A DNA stretch of 34,263 nucleotides, taken from the NCBI GenBank assembly GCA_023300125.1, contig JALZVY010000212.1:1-34263 (forward strand), in the 5' to 3' direction. Position 1 is the stretch's first letter; each line of letters starts with the position of its first letter. Shown here in pieces: positions 27,249 through 34,263 of this stretch. A program made the position numbers and the translations under genes. This DNA is from Phycisphaera sp. (lineage in GTDB: Bacteria; Planctomycetota; Phycisphaerae; Phycisphaerales; Phycisphaeraceae). The notes under the pieces were generated by a model. The model was not told the DNA's origin, did not search any database, and saw only the letters and a program-made list of their open reading frames with translations.

Positions 27249-28319
27249 CTAATCGACTGCGTTTGTCGGGGGCGCGGTCGATGCACGCTTGACGAGGATG
27301 ACGGGCTGGCGGGTGATCTGTGGTGTGTTGCCCGGTGGTGGCGGATCGTCGAGCCGGCTCAGCAGCCGCGTCGCCGCAGCGCGGCCCAGATCGTAGGGCG
27401 ATTGGTCGAAACTTGTCAGCGGTGGTGACATCCAGGGGCCAAACGTCTGGTCGCCAAAGCCCACCACCGACAGGTCTCCGGGGATGGAAAGTTTCAGTTT
27501 TTGGGCGACGTCATAAAGCGACCGGGCCATGGTGTCATTGACGCAAAACACCGCGGTGGGGCGGTCGGGCCGGCCGAGTGCTTCGCGGGCCAGCCGCACC
27601 GCACACGCGTGGTCATCGTCGACCAGGCGGGTCAGGCTGCAGTCGGCTTGGTTCTTGATGCGGTCTTCAAACCCCGCCTGCCGCAGGCGGAACGGGCTGG
27701 CCTTGGGGTAGTAGCCCATGACCGCCACGCGGCGGTGGCCCAGGTGAAGCAGGTGCTCGGCCGCGCGGCGGCCCCCGCCTTCATCGTCGCTTCCGACAAA
27801 GTCGGCATCGACCTCGGCGAGTTGCCGGTCGACCACCACCAGGGGCAAGCGACGCTCCCAGATCTCGTTGAAATACGTCTGTGGGGCCGCGTCGGCGGTG
27901 GGCCGAAGAATGATGCCGTCCACCCGCCGTTCGACCAGGCGGTGGATGACTTGGCGTTCGCTTTCGTCGGCGGGGTCGGTGATGTTGGCGGGGTGAAACG
28001 CGAGGATGACCGCGTGGTCCCGGGCGGTGAGCGCGTCGTGGATGCCCCGGATCATGTGCCCGTGGAAGCCGTCGGAAGGGGGGATCATGACCCCGACCAT
28101 GCGCGTGCGGCCAGAGACAAGGGATTTGACGAGTTGGTTGGGGCGGTACTTGAGCCGGTCGGCGGCCTCCAACACCCGGTCGCGGGTCTTTTGGGCGTAG
28201 CGTTCGCTGCCATTGAGAATGTGACAAACCGTGCTCTCTGAGCACCCGACCTCGCGGGCCAGCTGTTTGAGGCTCACGTGTTTGAGCTGCGCGGGTTGGG
28301 GGTCTGGCTTAGGGGGCAT
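27249..28319 (-). CDS. LacI-family transcriptional regulator, copy 2
   Basis: A 356-residue regulator. A ~13-residue Pro-rich lead is followed by the HTH (SLKQLAREVGCSESTVCHIL), a hinge helix (TRDRVLEAADRLKYRPNQ) and the sugar-sensing domain (VGVMIPPSDGFHGH, DGIILRP, LPLVVVDR, FCVNDTMA, LSVVGFGDQ). The sensor aligns without difficulty to the LacI protein at 13251 (RLVERRVDGIILRP, EIWERRLPLV, AAEHLLHLGHRR), so both may sense related sugars. The recognition helix differs (STVCHIL against STVSRVL), which predicts another operator. It is divergent from the permease gene. A run of ten G (27232-27241) lies just past its stop. Confidence 0.94.
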   Translation of the reverse strand: MPPKPDPQPAQLKHVSLKQLAREVGCSESTVCHILNGSERYAQKTRDRVLEAADRLKYRPNQLVKSLVSGRTRMVGVMIPPSDGFHGHMIRGIHDALTARDHAVILAFHPANITDPADESERQVIHRLVERRVDGIILRPTADAAPQTYFNEIWERRLPLVVVDRQLAEVDADFVGSDDEGGGRRAAEHLLHLGHRRVAVMGYYPKASPFRLRQAGFEDRIKNQADCSLTRLVDDDHACAVRLAREALGRPDRPTAVFCVNDTMARSLYDVAQKLKLSIPGDLSVVGFGDQTFGPWMSPPLTSFDQSPYDLGRAAATRLLSRLDDPPPPGNTPQITRQPVILVKRASTAPPTNAVD

Positions 28320-28368
28320 GGCAAACGGGTTGGCGGCTGAGAAGCATCCCTAAGAAACATACCACACC

Positions 28369-28388
28369 CTTGTACAAGTTACTTGTAA
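28369..28388. promoter_or_regulatory. Two abutting palindromes, candidate operator of the second LacI regulator
   Basis: CTTGTACAAG (28369-28378) is immediately followed by TTACTTGTAA (28379-28388). Each is a perfect 10-bp palindrome, and together they give three TTGTA half-sites. They lie 50 bases before the LacI ATG and in the shared upstream region of the permease, which fits autoregulation plus control of the divergent transcript. Confidence 0.6.
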
Positions 28389-28410
28389 AAAATATCCAGC
28401 CGACTACACT

Positions 28411-28428
28411 GCCCTGGGAGAACAGGGC
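28411..28428 (+). promoter_or_regulatory. Hairpin in the permease leader
   Basis: GCCCTG (28411-28416) pairs with CAGGGC (28423-28428) over GGAGAA. A T5 run occurs about 13 bases later, too far for a normal terminator. Role unknown. Confidence 0.35.
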
Positions 28429-28556
28429 TCCGGCTCACCGTTTTTCATGAGGCTGCGACCTATTTCACTTCTGCGTGATCTCCGCGCGACCCCGAGGTTT
28501 CACATGCTGCACGTCAGGATTGCAACGAGCCGAACCGCGATCGAGGGGGGCGACGG

Positions 28557-29438
28557 ATGAACTGGCAACTGACCCGCGGCGAGAAGATTTTTCAGACCCT
28601 CAACGCCCTTGTGCTGGGCGTGATCGCGGTGTCGATGATCTACCCGTTCATCTACATCATCTCGATCAGCCTCTCGACACCGGCCGAGGCCAGCCGCGGC
28701 GGGCTGCACCTGTTCCCGCGAGAGATCTCGCTGGCTGCTTACAAGCTCGTTCTGTCCGACTCGGCGATCCTCGCGGGCTTTGGCAACTCGACGCTGCGCA
28801 TGGTGCTGGGCACGACCCTCACACTGGTGGCGACTTGCTTGGCCGCCTACCCGCTGGCCCGCCCGGGCATGCCGCACCGCGGCCTGCTGACTTTTTTGAT
28901 TCTCTTCACCATGGTGTTCACCGGTGGCATGGTGCCCAACTACCTGCTGATCCAAGAGCTGGGCCTACTGAACTCACGCTGGGCGCTGATCCTGCCGGTC
29001 ATGATCACTGCCTTCAACGTGATCGTCGTTAAAAACTTTTTCCAGGCCATTCCTGAAAGCCTTTGGGAGTCGGCCCGAATCGACGGGGCGAGTGAGTGGA
29101 CCATCCTCTTTCGCATCTACATCCCGCTCAGCGGCCCGGTGCTCGCGACGGTGGCGTTGTGGACCATGGTGTTTCACTGGAACAGCTGGTTTGACGCGAT
29201 GCTCTACATCACCGACGACTCGAAGCAGGTGCTTCAGATCTTCCTGCAGCGGATCGTCGTGGACAACGCCACCGAGGCGCTGGAGACGGGCGTCTCCAGC
29301 GATCAGGCCAGCAGCTTTACCCCCGAAACGATCAAAGCGGCGACTGTCGTGGTCACGCTGGTGCCCATCATGCTGGTCTACCCGTTCCTCCAGCGTTTTT
29401 TCACCAAGGGGATCATGCTCGGAAGCGTCAAGGGCTGA
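28557..29438 (+). CDS. Sugar ABC transporter permease (LplC/YtcP type)
   Basis: A 293-residue inner-membrane permease of the carbohydrate uptake-1 class (MalG-like). About six membrane segments are visible, e.g. VLGVIAVSMIYPFIYIISIS, LLTFLILFTMVFTGGMVPN and the last VVVTLVPIMLVYPFL. The EAA loop that docks on the ATPase is ESLWESARIDGASEW, then IYIPLSGP. GAGGGGGG lies about 6 bases before the ATG. A working importer also needs a partner permease, a solute-binding lipoprotein and an ATPase; none is in the window. It is first in a rightward cluster with the LamG lipoprotein and sulfatases, divergent from the LacI regulator, so uptake of the released sugar is likely. Confidence 0.92.
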   Translation: MNWQLTRGEKIFQTLNALVLGVIAVSMIYPFIYIISISLSTPAEASRGGLHLFPREISLAAYKLVLSDSAILAGFGNSTLRMVLGTTLTLVATCLAAYPLARPGMPHRGLLTFLILFTMVFTGGMVPNYLLIQELGLLNSRWALILPVMITAFNVIVVKNFFQAIPESLWESARIDGASEWTILFRIYIPLSGPVLATVALWTMVFHWNSWFDAMLYITDDSKQVLQIFLQRIVVDNATEALETGVSSDQASSFTPETIKAATVVVTLVPIMLVYPFLQRFFTKGIMLGSVKG

Positions 29439-29520
29439 GCCCGCGGCGCGCTTTTTTCGAGGCGCAAACGATCGGTTTTACGTGGCCGATTCTTCGATCC
29501 CCCCTCACCGACCGACTGCC

Positions 29521-32500
29521 ATGACCGATCGCATCATCCGCCCGGGCCGTTGCACCGCCTTTTCGGCCGTCGTCGCCGTGCTCGCGGGCTGTTTTGCCGT
29601 GCAAGCCGCCGGGCAACATACCGCCCAGTACGCCGCCCAGTACGCCGCGGACACGCGGCCGGGCACGGCCGGGGTGGTGAGCCCCTCGGATCCACTGGAC
29701 TACACGTTCAGCGCTTGGCGCAACGGCCGCCGCAAGCTCCCCGGGGTGAAGACGGACGATGTGCTGTTGTTCGAGACCGGGCGCTACGGCCTGGCGCTGG
29801 ACATGGCCCGGCTGGATCGCCCGCGCTTCAGCAGGTTCGATCGTGCGCTCGGGTATCAGGCCGCACTCGAAGCCGGCGGTGACCGGACGGATGATCTCTC
29901 GCCCGCCAAGCTGCACCTGAGCCTTCGTGCCGATGGCAAGACCTACCGGGCGGTCCGCGCCCGGGCGGGCGAAGGTGCCGGCAAGCGTTCCCTCGACGCG
30001 GCCTGGCTGTGGGAGGCTGGCCAGATTGCCCAGCGCTACGAACTGCGGGACCTGCACTTCGAGACCGAAGACGGCGAGGCGCTTCAGGCGGCCGCCAACC
30101 TGCACGTCACCGCCTGGCCCACGACGCTGGCCCTGCAGGCCGAGGTGTATCCAAGCGCCACGTACCAAGACGCCCTGGTCCCCGGGGTCACCGGTGCCGC
30201 TCGGCTGTTTATCGACGAGCCGATCACCGTGCCCCACGCCAAGGCTCTGGAACCCGAGCAGCTGAGCGTCGAGGTCTGGGCCCGCGTTCCCGAGCGTCTG
30301 GCCAAGGCCAACGACCGCACCTGGCTGATAAGCAAGAACGAAAACGAGTGGACGGATTCTTTCTACGGCTTGCGTGTTTTGTACGGACAGGTCAGCGCCG
30401 ACATGAACTTCGGCGGCGGCCGCGAGAACCACGTGTCGCTGAGGTTTGACCCCGAATCCGTCAAGGTGGGTGAGTGGAATCACTTCGCCATGACCTACGA
30501 CGGCGAGTTCATGCGCTGCTTTGTCAACGGCGAGCTGGAAAGAAAAAAGAAAGTCGGCAAAACGCGGGCCGCCGGCGAAGGCGTGCTGCGCCTCGCCCGG
30601 CGGGCGGACGGCAAGACCGCCGTGTTTGAAGGTTTGCTGGATGACCCGCGTATCTGGGGGCGTGCCCTCTCGGCCCGAGAGATCAAGCGGCACGCCACCG
30701 ACCCCACGCGGCTGGGTTCGCGTGACGGGATGGTGTTTGAAAACACCTTCGGTAAAAAGATCGATAGCAGCCTTGAAGCCCCGACGTGGCAAGACGCCGA
30801 GCTCGAGATCGTGCTGGAAACCGACGACGAACGCTGGGAGACCGCCAAGACCGTCCCCGGCGACTGGCGGCCGGGCGTGCGTCACACCGCTGAACTGGCG
30901 TGCCACCTGGAGGGTGATCCGCAAAAAGATGGCGTCGTGCTCTCCGCCACCGACGCCGGCGGGCGTGACATCCCCGTTCGCTTCGAAGCGGATCGTCAGT
31001 GTTACGTCGCCCGCGTTGAGGATCCCCAGCGCCATTTCCAGGGCGGCTACGTCCGCATCGATGACTACGACACGTTCGACATCACCGTCGAAAACCGCGG
31101 CGGTGAATTGTCCCGCGTGCCGTTCCTGCTGGACCTTTACAATCCGGCCAACGTCACGGGCTTGGTCCCGATCCTCTGCGATGAAAACGGCGTGCCCACC
31201 GGCATCCCGGTTCAGACCAGCAAAAACTGGCACGACACCCACCAGGGCAACTATCTGCGGGCCTACGCCCTGATCCCCGCCACGCCGGGCAAGACGCGGT
31301 ATCAACTACGCGTGGTGTACGGCTTCTACGGCGGTGTGCCTTCGGCCAGCCACGCCATGCTGTCGCTGGTGGGATACGCGGGCCACGGGCAGTGGGATCA
31401 GCTGGCGATCGGCACCTGGGGGGAGACCTTCTGCCTCGACATCGGCATGAGCCTCACCGACGTTGCCATCACCGACATCCGTGGCCTCATGCTTCGCGAC
31501 GGGGTGAAGGGCAAAAAGTGGAATTGGACCGACGCCGGCTGGGGCGGCGACTGGCTCAGGGTTCAGACCCCGCGCGGCAGGAAGCTTTCTTTTGCGCAGA
31601 TGAAGTCCGCTTACCACGCTCAAGGCCCGTGCCTCACGGATGTGCGCTACCAGGGCTTTTACGGCACCGACGAGCAGGTGGGTGTCGGGGCCCGCGTTCA
31701 GACGCTCCGCACCGACGACTACGCCCGGACCTTCCAGCAGATTGAATACGACTTCAAGACCGATCTGCCCGACCCCAAAGGGGGGAACTATCTGTTTCAG
31801 ATGGGCGGTAAGCAGAACAACATCAACCTCGTCACCCCGCGCGTCGCCTACGGAAACGCCGACGGGCTCATCAAAGAGATCACGATGCCCGCGGACGGCA
31901 AGCCGGGCGACCTGCTTCTGGACCGGGTTCAGCTGACGGGCAAGGGCCCGTGGTGGGTCGCGTTCCCGGGCGCCGGCAACGAGCCGAACCGGAACCTGGG
32001 CACCGCGAGCAAAGCACTGATCATCCGAGGCTACAAAGCGCGGTTTGGCGGCGTGGCGGCGTCAGCGCCCACCCTCACCGTGCCGATTGAGGTGCAGCGG
32101 GAGGACGGGCGGCTGAACGCCAACCTGCTGCTGGTCCCGCCCGCGGGGGTGACGGGGTTCAAGCGGGGCGACACCGTGAAGATGGATCTTCAATGGCTCA
32201 CCGTGCCCCGGCAGGTCGAGGACTACTACGGCCCCAACCAAGCACTGTGCGAGCACCTCGCCGAGCACCCGCGCTCTTGGCAGACGATCCACCGCGAGGC
32301 AGCCGGCAACGATCTGCGCGTTAAAGCGCGGGGCGGCCGCGTCACGCGCAGCTATCCGATCGAGATCCGTGCCAGGCGTCCCGAAGTCGAGGTCCGCATC
32401 GAGGGCGGCGTGGGCTACGTCCCGGTCACCTTCACCGACCTGAGCACGTGCGCGGGCTACCGGCTGTATCAGGTGGTGGATGGCAAGCCCGTTGAAATGG

Positions 32501-32649
32501 ACCAGGCCAAGCACGGCAACGACTTCTGGCAGACGCAGTACGACGCGGAATCCGACACGTACGCGATGACGTTCAACCTGCCGCTGGACGGGGTCGCCCG
32601 GTCTCGTTGGTTGCTGACGCGGGACAAAAAAACGGCGGCCAAGCCGTGA
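29521..32649 (+). CDS. Large LamG-domain lipoprotein of unknown catalytic type
   Basis: A 1042-residue exported protein. The N-terminus is a lipoprotein signal (TAFSAVVAVLAGC) with a good lipobox, LAGC. Residues ~228-400 form a LamG/concanavalin-like domain (SVEVWARVPERL, WNHFAMTYDG, CFVNGELE, GLLDDPRIWGRAL), typical of carbohydrate binding. A ~600-residue region follows that I cannot assign; it is rich in Trp, Tyr and Asp (KWNWTDAGWGGDWLRV, DLYNPANV) and could hold a glycosidase or lyase fold. ATG 29521 is chosen because the signal begins there; the frame is open further upstream but that part is antisense/alternate to the permease. No clear SD. Its stop overlaps the start of the next sulfatase. 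Confidence 0.82.
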   Translation: MTDRIIRPGRCTAFSAVVAVLAGCFAVQAAGQHTAQYAAQYAADTRPGTAGVVSPSDPLDYTFSAWRNGRRKLPGVKTDDVLLFETGRYGLALDMARLDRPRFSRFDRALGYQAALEAGGDRTDDLSPAKLHLSLRADGKTYRAVRARAGEGAGKRSLDAAWLWEAGQIAQRYELRDLHFETEDGEALQAAANLHVTAWPTTLALQAEVYPSATYQDALVPGVTGAARLFIDEPITVPHAKALEPEQLSVEVWARVPERLAKANDRTWLISKNENEWTDSFYGLRVLYGQVSADMNFGGGRENHVSLRFDPESVKVGEWNHFAMTYDGEFMRCFVNGELERKKKVGKTRAAGEGVLRLARRADGKTAVFEGLLDDPRIWGRALSAREIKRHATDPTRLGSRDGMVFENTFGKKIDSSLEAPTWQDAELEIVLETDDERWETAKTVPGDWRPGVRHTAELACHLEGDPQKDGVVLSATDAGGRDIPVRFEADRQCYVARVEDPQRHFQGGYVRIDDYDTFDITVENRGGELSRVPFLLDLYNPANVTGLVPILCDENGVPTGIPVQTSKNWHDTHQGNYLRAYALIPATPGKTRYQLRVVYGFYGGVPSASHAMLSLVGYAGHGQWDQLAIGTWGETFCLDIGMSLTDVAITDIRGLMLRDGVKGKKWNWTDAGWGGDWLRVQTPRGRKLSFAQMKSAYHAQGPCLTDVRYQGFYGTDEQVGVGARVQTLRTDDYARTFQQIEYDFKTDLPDPKGGNYLFQMGGKQNNINLVTPRVAYGNADGLIKEITMPADGKPGDLLLDRVQLTGKGPWWVAFPGAGNEPNRNLGTASKALIIRGYKARFGGVAASAPTLTVPIEVQREDGRLNANLLLVPPAGVTGFKRGDTVKMDLQWLTVPRQVEDYYGPNQALCEHLAEHPRSWQTIHREAAGNDLRVKARGGRVTRSYPIEIRARRPEVEVRIEGGVGYVPVTFTDLSTCAGYRLYQVVDGKPVEMDQAKHGNDFWQTQYDAESDTYAMTFNLPLDGVARSRWLLTRDKKTAAKP

Positions 32650-33983
32650 AGGCCGCGGGCCCCAACATCCTGCTGGTGTTCGCCGACGACTGGGGCTACG
32701 GCGATCTGGGGTGTTATGGCAACGCGGACATCTCGACGCCTTGTCTTGACCGTATGGCCGCGGAAGGGACGCGCTGCACCGGTTTTCACGTGACCAGCCC
32801 GGTGTGCTCGCCCAGCCGGTGCAGCGTGATCACCGGGCGTTACCCCGCCCGCCACGGCATCCACGGGCACTTGGCCCGCTACGACTTCAACGCCGACCGC
32901 GCGATGCCCGACTGGCTGGATCCCGACGCCCCGGCCCTGGGGCGGCTGATGCAGGAGGCCGGTTACCGCACCGCCCACTACGGCAAGTGGCACCTGGGCG
33001 GGGGCGGGGGCATCCACGGCCATCCGGATGCCCCGCCGGTCAAGGACTACGGCTACGACGACACGCGCACGTGGAACGGCAACGGGCCGACCTGGCACGG
33101 CGTTGAAAAATGGCCTTTCACGCTGCACAACGACGTGGATGAGCTCTGGTCGGCCCACGCCGCGGAGCTTGCGGTCGACGAGACGATGGCCTTTATCGAT
33201 CGCGGGGCCGATGCGCAGGACGTAGATCTCGACAAGCCGTTTTTTGTGAACCTCTGGCTGAAAGAGCCGCACACCCCGCTGCACCCGACGGCGGCGCAGC
33301 GCGCGCCTTTCACCCACCTGCCCGAACCGCAGCAGACGTACTACGCCGTGATTGCCGAGGCCGACCGGCAGATCGGCCGGCTGCTGGATTTTCTTGACGA
33401 CCGGGGGATCTCTGAAGAGACCTTGGTGGTTTTTTCGAGTGACAACGGGCCCGAAGACATCGCGCTTGAGCGCGGCACCTTTGGCGCGACCGGCGGCCTG
33501 CGCGGCCGCAAGCGCAGTCTTTTTGAGGGCGGCGTGCGGGTCCCCGGCTTGTTTCGCTGGCCCGGCACCACGCCCGCGGGGGCGGTCACCGACGCGTTGA
33601 TCTCTGCCGTGGATCTGCTTCCGACCTTTTTGCATCTCGCGGGGTCGGCACCCCGCGACCACGCGGATCTCGACGGCGTGAACGTGGCCGACGTGCTTTG
33701 CGGCCGGCCGTTTACGCGGGGCAAGCCGCTGATGTGGGAGTGGCGCTTCCCCCGCACCGAACACGACGATTTTTGGCCCGCGATCGGGATGCGCGACGGC
33801 GAACGCATGATGCTTGGCAACGCGTCGCTCGGGCGGTGGGAGCTTTATGACGTCGCCGCCGACCCCGGTCAGCAGCGCGACCTGAGCCCCGATGAACCCG
33901 ACACCCTCCGAGCGTTTCGCGCCCACGCCGACGCGTGGACGCAGCGCGTTTCTGCTTGTCGCATGCCCGCCGAGCCCGCCTGA
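32646..33983 (+). CDS. Sulfatase without signal peptide, overlapping the lipoprotein gene
   Basis: A 445-residue arylsulfatase-type enzyme: [21 protein letters not shown]54-[22 protein letters not shown] and [19 protein letters not shown]. It belongs to the same broad branch as the sulfatase at 18107. With the GTG at 32646 it has no signal peptide, unlike every other sulfatase here. The GTG overlaps the TGA of the preceding gene (GTGA), typical of translational coupling. The same frame is open upstream past a run of seven A (32626-32632), so an expressed fusion to the exported lipoprotein is possible but unproven. It is otherwise cytoplasmic. A TTG at 32607 is a weaker start. Confidence 0.88.
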   Translation: MKAAGPNILLVFADDWGYGDLGCYGNADISTPCLDRMAAEGTRCTGFHVTSPVCSPSRCSVITGRYPARHGIHGHLARYDFNADRAMPDWLDPDAPALGRLMQEAGYRTAHYGKWHLGGGGGIHGHPDAPPVKDYGYDDTRTWNGNGPTWHGVEKWPFTLHNDVDELWSAHAAELAVDETMAFIDRGADAQDVDLDKPFFVNLWLKEPHTPLHPTAAQRAPFTHLPEPQQTYYAVIAEADRQIGRLLDFLDDRGISEETLVVFSSDNGPEDIALERGTFGATGGLRGRKRSLFEGGVRVPGLFRWPGTTPAGAVTDALISAVDLLPTFLHLAGSAPRDHADLDGVNVADVLCGRPFTRGKPLMWEWRFPRTEHDDFWPAIGMRDGERMMLGNASLGRWELYDVAADPGQQRDLSPDEPDTLRAFRAHADAWTQRVSACRMPAEPA

Positions 33984-34041
33984 CCGGCCTGAACGGCCTG
34001 ACCACGCCTTGAGCCCACCGCATCATTACCAGGACACCGTT

Positions 34042-34263
34042 ATGAAGCATCCCCCCCTGATCGTTCTTGCCCTTGCCTTGGTTTCAGTGCTCGGGTTCTC
34101 GGTGACGGCCGCCGCCCAAGATGGCGCGGCGCAGCGGCCCAACATCGTCTTGATCCTCACCGATGACCAGGGGTATGGCGACCTGCACCGGCACGGCCAC
34201 CCGCTGCTGAAAACCCCGCACACCGACCGGCTCCACGACGAGAGTGTTCGCTTCGAGCGCTTC
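34042..34263 (+). CDS. N-terminal part of a further secreted sulfatase (cut by the edge)
   Basis: The first 74 residues are present. There is a signal peptide (core [20 protein letters not shown]), then [20 protein letters not shown] with the two metal-binding Asp, then [14 protein letters not shown]. The frame runs off the window before the formylglycine motif. AGGA (34030-34033) precedes ATG 34042 by 8 bases. It starts 58 bases after the previous sulfatase and is probably in the same transcript. Confidence 0.88.
   Translation, partial: MKHPPLIVLALALVSVLGFSVTAAAQDGAAQRPNIVLILTDDQGYGDLHRHGHPLLKTPHTDRLHDESVRFERF

Noticed and set aside
29092-29520. 143-residue upstream extension of the LamG lipoprotein frame
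   Set aside because: It overlaps the permease in another frame and is Ser/Arg-rich; the lipoprotein signal begins at 29521.

Overview
This 34.3 kb high-GC window looks like the chromosome of a marine-type planctomycete. Class Phycisphaerae is my best guess. The reasons are the density of secreted sulfatases, a PEP-CTERM surface protein, a large-type pseudopilin and LamG-type giant proteins. This is inference; no rRNA marker is present. I found no tRNA, rRNA, transposase or CRISPR array.

Left part (1-12 kb), mostly ordinary genes: the 3' end of an unidentified gene (1-78), a lone secreted sulfatase (402-2102), an exonuclease-fold protein that seems to have lost its catalytic residues (2126-2734), NAD-dependent DNA ligase ligA (3064-5310) flanked by ACGCCAAG-type repeats, a DUF3553-like protein, two membrane proteins of unknown function, a UvrC-like nuclease without the C-terminal HhH region, and two tandem paralogous metallophosphoesterases. 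The gap 6259-6598 can fold into a multibranched RNA.

Right part (12-34 kb), a polysaccharide-utilisation region that fits a sulfated, fucose-containing glycan (fucoidan-like). Cluster 1: a PEP-CTERM protein, a LacI regulator (13251-14261) divergent from a GH29 alpha-L-fucosidase and two sulfatases, then a leftward GH95-like fucosidase plus sulfatase pair, divergent from a pseudopilin and another sulfatase. Cluster 2: a second, paralogous LacI regulator divergent from a lone LplC/YtcP-type sugar permease, a 1042-residue LamG lipoprotein of unknown catalytic type, a sulfatase that overlaps it by GTGA, and the start of one more sulfatase at the right edge. In all, seven sulfatases lie in the window, six of them complete and six inside or next to these clusters if the lone left one is excluded.

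How they may work together: exported sulfatases remove sulfate esters, the GH29 and GH95-like enzymes release L-fucose, and the LamG protein may bind or cut the polymer. The released sugar would be imported by an ABC system of which only one permease is here. The two LacI proteins would sense the sugar. The most interesting non-coding observation is a 12-base motif, TACTTGCAWAGC, present once in each of three promoter regions of cluster 1. It is a good candidate for the first LacI regulator's operator, and it would tie all cluster 1 transcripts into one regulon. Cluster 2 has a different candidate operator, two abutting 10-bp palindromes.
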